Translations under genes and position numbers: made by a program
NCBI GenBank assembly: GCA_949297565.1
Contig: CASFUI010000002.1
Location: forward strand, 1-10,114
Length of the DNA stretch: 10,114 nt
Direction: 5' to 3'
DNA from: an uncultured Eubacteriales bacterium
GTDB lineage: Bacteria; Bacillota; Clostridia; Lachnospirales; Lachnospiraceae
Notes under the pieces: generated by a model
Told to the model about the DNA's origin: nothing
The model's input: the letters and a program-made list of their open reading frames with translations, nothing else
The model's database searches: none
Part shown: positions 6,791 to 10,114 of the stretch, piece after piece
Position numbering within the stretch: the stretch's first letter is position 1
Layout: the number at the start of each line of letters is the position of its first letter

Positions 6791-7148
6791 AAAGAAACAA
6801 AAAAAATCCGAAAATTATCTCGATTATATACCTGTTCACAATGAAAAGTATCGCTTCGAGACAGGAAAAAATCAGGAGATTACAATTTTTGTCGAGAACA
6901 GAGGCGCGTTTAACAGGATTGCACAGTTTTTGTTTAAAAAGCCGAAGGTTTCCCAAATTCATCTCGATGAGATGGGCAATTTTATATGGCCGCTTATGGA
7001 CGGAAAGAGAACAGTCTATGATATAGCGGTTATTGTAAAGGAAAGCTTCGGGGAGAAGGCGGAGCCGCTTTACAACAGACTTGTAACGTATATTCGGACT
7101 TTGGAGAGCTATAATTTTATAATTATCTCAAATAAAAACATCTCATAG
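6780..7148 (+). CDS. Free-standing PqqD-like protein coupled to the OPT gene
   Basis: This 122-residue soluble protein has a very basic N-terminus (six Lys in residues 4-9), then a PqqD-like fold: RGAFNRIAQFLFKKPKVSQI (41-60), the core HLDEMGNFIWPLMDGKRTV (61-79) corresponding to the 'LNetGalIW.lidG..tv' motif, and two helices with KESFGEKAEPLYNRLVTYI (87-105) and a final strand. PqqD-like proteins usually recognise RiPP leaders for radical SAM or other enzymes, but no such enzyme is next to it. The ATG at 6780 overlaps the OPT gene end by 11 bases, and GGAG at 6762-6765 stands 14 bases upstream, a little far, so re-initiation after OPT translation is likely. An upstream TTG at 6753 is in frame but lies deep inside the OPT gene. 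Partnership with the transporter, perhaps as a regulator or substrate-binding accessory, is inferred from the overlap. Confidence 0.8.
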   Translation: MPSKKKQKKSENYLDYIPVHNEKYRFETGKNQEITIFVENRGAFNRIAQFLFKKPKVSQIHLDEMGNFIWPLMDGKRTVYDIAVIVKESFGEKAEPLYNRLVTYIRTLESYNFIIISNKNIS

Positions 7149-7166
7149 AGTATTAAGAACTAAGAT

Positions 7167-7228
7167 CCCGGTGATTTTGTGCAGATTTACTAATCAACAC
7201 AAAATTACCGGGACTTTGTTGATTTTTT
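7167..7228 (+). terminator. Hairpin terminator after the OPT/PqqD-like pair
   Basis: A 15-base-pair stem pairs 7167-7181 with 7198-7212 (one G-U pair) around a 16-base loop. A T-rich stretch follows, ending in TTTTTT at 7223-7228, about 10 bases after the stem. A second, overlapping stem is possible: 7192-7203 with 7215-7224, with a two-base bulge, lying directly before TTTT. The two cannot form together, since both use 7198-7203. Confidence 0.75.
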
Positions 7229-7247
7229 AACAATAAAATTGTATAAT
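7219..7247 (+). promoter_or_regulatory. Sigma-A promoter for the large oxidoreductase
   Basis: TTGATT (7219-7224) and a perfect TATAAT (7242-7247) are spaced by 17 bases. The -35 sits in the tail of the preceding terminator. Transcription would start near 7254, about 30 bases before ATG 7284; GGAGG at 7273-7277 is the ribosome site, 6 bases from the start. Confidence 0.78.
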
Positions 7248-7283
7248 AATAAAAACAATTTCGTATAGAAACGGAGGTGTTTT

Positions 7284-9980
7284 ATGGCGAAAGAAAGAGA
7301 GCTGATTCTTAAGCTTGGTCAGAAGATTACAGACAGAATCGGCGTTAAGGTTACTGTTGATGACCCTGAGTACTGGGGGCTTGCTGGGGTTGTCACTGAC
7401 GAGATGGCAGAGGTTGCATTGTCGATGAAGGTACGTGTTCCGGCAACAGCGGAGCAGATTGCCAAAAAGTGCGGAAAGAGTCTTGAGCGCACAGAAGAGC
7501 TTTTGCGTGAGATGAGCGTTGTAGGATTAATAGAGTACAACTGGGAGAACAAAGAGCGAGTAAAGCAGTATGTACTTCCTATGTTTGTTCCCGGCTGCGC
7601 GGAATTTATGATGATGAACGAAAAGCAGGTGGAGGAACATCCGGAGCTTGCGGATTTCTTTGAAAATATGTCAAGACTTCCGCTTGAGAAGATTACTCCT
7701 ATGGTGCCGCCGGGAGGTGCCGGAATAGGTATGCATGTAATTCCGGTTGAGCAGGCAATTCCGGCGGAACAGAAGTCGGTGAGCGTGGAGCATATCTCCT
7801 ACTGGTTAAAAAAATATGAGAACAAATATGCGGTCGGAGCCTGTTCATGCAGACGCCAGCAGAGAATCCGGGGCGAGGGAACCGGAGAGATAGAGGGAGA
7901 ACCCTGTATCGGTGTCGGCGATATGGCAGACTATCTTGTAGAGACCGGAAAAGGACGCTATATAGAAATTGATGAGGTTATGGAAATTCTTCAGAGAGCT
8001 GAAGACAATGGTTTTGTACACCAGATTACAAATATTGACGGTGAGGAGAAGATATTTGCAATCTGCAACTGCGCACCGGGTGTGTGCAACGCGCTGCGTA
8101 CTTCGCAGCTTTTTAATACGCCTAATTTATCGCGCTCCGCATACCGTGCCAGCGTGACTCCTGACAAGTGTGTTGCGTGCGGCAGATGTGTTGAGTTCTG
8201 TCCGACAGGTGCGGCTAAGCTGGGGCAGAAGCTTTGCACAAAAGAGGGGCCTGTGGTTTATCCGCAGGCAGAGCTTCCGGATAAGGTAAAGTGGGGCAGA
8301 GAAAAGTGGGATTTAAACTACAGGGACAGCGCAAAGATTAACTGTTATGATACCGGGACGTCACCGTGCAAAACGGCATGTCCGGCACACCTTCCTGTGC
8401 AGGGGTACATAAAAATGGCGTCACAGGGAAGATACATGGAGGCGTTAAAACTTATAAAGAATGAAAATCCTTTCCCTGCCGTCTGCGGTGCTGTATGCAA
8501 CAGAAGGTGCGAGGATGCATGTACAAGGGGAACTGTCGATGAGCCTATTGCCATAGATGAGATTAAAAAGTTCATAGCGGCAAAAGAACTCAACGAGTCG
8601 GAAAGATACATTCCAAAGACTGAAAATCATGAGGGAAAGCAGTTTGAGGAGCGCATTGCCGTGATAGGCGCGGGACCGGCGGGAATGTCGGCTGCCTATT
8701 ATTTAAGGTGCAAGGGTTATCCGGTTACGGTTTTTGAAAAAGAGAAGAGAGCCGGAGGCATGCTTCTATACGGAATACCTTCTTTCCGTCTTGAAAAGGA
8801 TGTGATTGCCGCTGAGATTTCAGTTCTTGAGGCTATGGGAATCGAGTTTAAATTCGGTGTCGAGGTTGGAAAGGACACTACAATACAGAAGCTGCGAGAT
8901 GAGGGGTATAAAGCGTTTTATGTCGCAATCGGGGCGCAGGGCGGAAGAAAGCCGGGTGTTCCGGGGGAGGACGCCAGGGGAGTCATGAGCGGTATAGATT
9001 TTCTGAGGCAGGTAAACCGTGATGAGGAGAGTATGAAGCTGAAAGGAAAAACGGTTGTCATAGGAGGAGGAAATGTTGCCGCGGACGTTGCAAGAACAGC
9101 GCTCAGAGCCGGCTCTTCATCCGTGACAATGTTTTGTCTTGAAAAGCGGGAAGAGATGCCGGCGGCTAAGGATGAGATTGAGGAGGCGCTTGAGGAAAAT
9201 ATTGATATTCAAAACGGCTGGGGACCAAAGGAAATTTTAACCGAGGACGGTCATGTAACAGGCGTTGTATTTAAAAAATGTGTTTCAGTATTTGGCAGTG
9301 ACGGAAGGTTTGCGCCTGTCTACGATGAGAATGACACTATTACCGTATCGTGCAGCAACGTGCTTTTGTCAATAGGTCAGTCCGTTATCTGGGGCAATCT
9401 GCTTGATGGAACAAATGTTGAACTTAACTCAAATAAAACAGCAAAGGCTGACCCGGTTACATATCAGACGTCTGAGCCGGATATATTTGTGGGCGGTGAT
9501 GTTTACACGGGACCTAAATTTGCGATTGACGCGATTGCGGCAGGAAAAGAGGGTTGTGTTTCAATTCACAGATTTGTACACAAGGGGCACAGTCTGACGC
9601 TTGCAAGAGATTTAAGGCATTTTATAGAGCTTGACAAAAACAATCTGGATATTGAGGAATACGACAATGCCAAGAGGCAGAGACCAGGCAGAAAGGCAGG
9701 CAATGCTGCGTCAACCTTCCGTGATTTGAGGGAGATTTTCACTGAGGAGCAGTTAAAGACCGAGGCTGCGAGATGCCTGGGCTGCGGAGCTACTATTGTC
9801 GACCCTAACAAATGCATAGGCTGCGGTCTGTGTACAACAAAGTGTGAGTTTGATGCAATTCATCTCTCAAGAGACTTGCCTGAGGCGAGCCGCATGACAA
9901 AGTCTGAGGATAAGCTGAAGAAAATTCTGCCTTATATGATTAAACGTGAGATTAAAATTAAATTTAACAGGAATAAGTAG
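7284..9980 (+). CDS. Multi-cluster iron-sulfur FAD/NAD(P)H oxidoreductase, GltD-like
   Basis: This is an 898-residue cytosolic redox enzyme. Residues 1-100 look like a winged-helix-type domain. Residues 187-268 carry cysteines 187, 189, 208, 261, 263 and 268 (ACSCRR and ICNCAPGVC), possibly a further cluster or metal site. A 4Fe-4S ferredoxin motif follows: Cys 296, 299, 302, 306. Residues 354-430 resemble the cluster-binding N-terminus of glutamate synthase small subunit and dihydropyrimidine dehydrogenase (Cys 362, 366, 401, 405, 409, 413). Then comes the flavin fold with GAGPAG (462-467), the NAD(P)H fold with GGGNVA (594-599), and the second FAD segment IFVGGDV (734-740). The C-terminus has Cys 831 and 834 and a second 4Fe-4S motif, Cys 844, 847, 850, 854. 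It likely moves electrons between NAD(P)H, flavin and ferredoxin-type clusters. GltD with its large subunit makes glutamate, but no large subunit is here and the N-terminus is unlike GltD, so glutamate synthesis is not claimed. It has its own promoter. Confidence 0.9.
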   Translation: MAKERELILKLGQKITDRIGVKVTVDDPEYWGLAGVVTDEMAEVALSMKVRVPATAEQIAKKCGKSLERTEELLREMSVVGLIEYNWENKERVKQYVLPMFVPGCAEFMMMNEKQVEEHPELADFFENMSRLPLEKITPMVPPGGAGIGMHVIPVEQAIPAEQKSVSVEHISYWLKKYENKYAVGACSCRRQQRIRGEGTGEIEGEPCIGVGDMADYLVETGKGRYIEIDEVMEILQRAEDNGFVHQITNIDGEEKIFAICNCAPGVCNALRTSQLFNTPNLSRSAYRASVTPDKCVACGRCVEFCPTGAAKLGQKLCTKEGPVVYPQAELPDKVKWGREKWDLNYRDSAKINCYDTGTSPCKTACPAHLPVQGYIKMASQGRYMEALKLIKNENPFPAVCGAVCNRRCEDACTRGTVDEPIAIDEIKKFIAAKELNESERYIPKTENHEGKQFEERIAVIGAGPAGMSAAYYLRCKGYPVTVFEKEKRAGGMLLYGIPSFRLEKDVIAAEISVLEAMGIEFKFGVEVGKDTTIQKLRDEGYKAFYVAIGAQGGRKPGVPGEDARGVMSGIDFLRQVNRDEESMKLKGKTVVIGGGNVAADVARTALRAGSSSVTMFCLEKREEMPAAKDEIEEALEENIDIQNGWGPKEILTEDGHVTGVVFKKCVSVFGSDGRFAPVYDENDTITVSCSNVLLSIGQSVIWGNLLDGTNVELNSNKTAKADPVTYQTSEPDIFVGGDVYTGPKFAIDAIAAGKEGCVSIHRFVHKGHSLTLARDLRHFIELDKNNLDIEEYDNAKRQRPGRKAGNAASTFRDLREIFTEEQLKTEAARCLGCGATIVDPNKCIGCGLCTTKCEFDAIHLSRDLPEASRMTKSEDKLKKILPYMIKREIKIKFNRNK

Positions 9981-10012
9981 CAGAGTTTTCCGCCTGCGGG
10001 AATGGAAATAGT

Positions 10013-10096
10013 GTGAAAAATAAGCTTGATAGCTTATTATTTCACAAGCCATGCAAAGCATGGCTGGCTATTTGTTTCTGAGCGAAAGCAAATAGC
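10013..10096 (+). repeat. Run of three hairpins after the oxidoreductase gene
   Basis: Three inverted repeats follow each other almost without gap: 10013-10026 with 10031-10045 (one-base bulge, TGAT loop), 10047-10054 with 10058-10065 (perfect, AAA loop), and 10067-10078 with 10084-10096 (one-base bulge, TGAGC loop). None has a T run after it, so this is not a standard terminator, although it may end or stabilise the oxidoreductase message. It might be an intergenic repeat element or part of a small RNA; I do not recognise it. The window ends shortly after. Confidence 0.55.
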
Positions 10097-10114
10097 TCTG
10101 ATGGCAGATGAGAA

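Noticed and set aside
7284..9980. Glutamate synthase small subunit (gltD) as a firm name.
   Set aside because: Only the middle of the protein matches; the N- and C-terminal iron-sulfur parts and the lack of a large subunit gene argue against assigning that function.
10013..10081. A 22-residue open frame from GTG 10013 after the oxidoreductase.
   Set aside because: No convincing ribosome site, and the bases are explained by the hairpins there.
10101..10114. ATG GCA GAT GAG at the right edge as the start of a next gene.
   Set aside because: No Shine-Dalgarno sequence precedes it and only four codons are in the window.
1..10114. CRISPR arrays, tRNA or rRNA genes, insertion sequences.
   Set aside because: No regularly spaced direct repeats, no tRNA- or rRNA-like stretch and no transposase or terminal inverted repeats were seen by eye.

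Overview
The window looks like chromosome of a Gram-positive anaerobic Firmicute, most likely a Lachnospiraceae-type Clostridium. The evidence is moderate GC with AT-rich intergenic DNA, GGAGG ribosome sites, TTGA/TATAAT-type promoters, strong stem-plus-T-run terminators, and protein families typical of gut Clostridia (prokaryotic OPT transporter, PqqD-like proteins, a multi-cluster iron-sulfur flavin oxidoreductase). The assignment is inferred from style and protein families; no rRNA or tRNA is present to confirm it.

Left part, plus strand: the 3' part of a Gfo/Idh/MocA-type oxidoreductase, cut by the window edge (2-631), is followed 18 bases later by a small MGMT/alkyltransferase-like protein (650-970). 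After an AT-rich spacer comes a promoter and a single gene for a 125-residue protein of unknown function (1231-1608). It has a short YEKP...AEGVYAASG leader-like N-terminus and a beta-rich body. It ends in a back-to-back terminator (1642-1714) shared with convergent genes from the right.

Middle, minus strand: a two-gene operon is read leftward from a good promoter at 4775-4804. It encodes a fusion of a PqqD-like domain to an HPr-kinase-like P-loop domain (4741-3542), then, with an ATGA overlap, a peptidase-less ABC exporter (3545-1776). PqqD-like domains normally bind peptide leaders, HprK-like kinases occur in some RiPP (lasso peptide) clusters, and ABC exporters ship products. The three together, converging on a gene for a leader-bearing small protein, suggest a RiPP-like modification and export cassette. 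No radical SAM enzyme, cyclase or protease is visible, so this is a hypothesis.

Right part, plus strand, divergent from that operon: an OPT-family oligopeptide transporter (4889-6790) is followed, with an 11-base overlap, by a second, free-standing PqqD-like protein (6780-7148). This pair ends in a strong hairpin (7167-7212). A new promoter (7219-7247) drives a large 898-residue oxidoreductase (7284-9980). Its order is a winged-helix-like N-terminus, a cysteine-rich segment, a 4Fe-4S ferredoxin motif, a GltD-like FAD/NAD(P)H module and a C-terminal 4Fe-4S motif. The last 130 bases hold three consecutive hairpins of unknown role.
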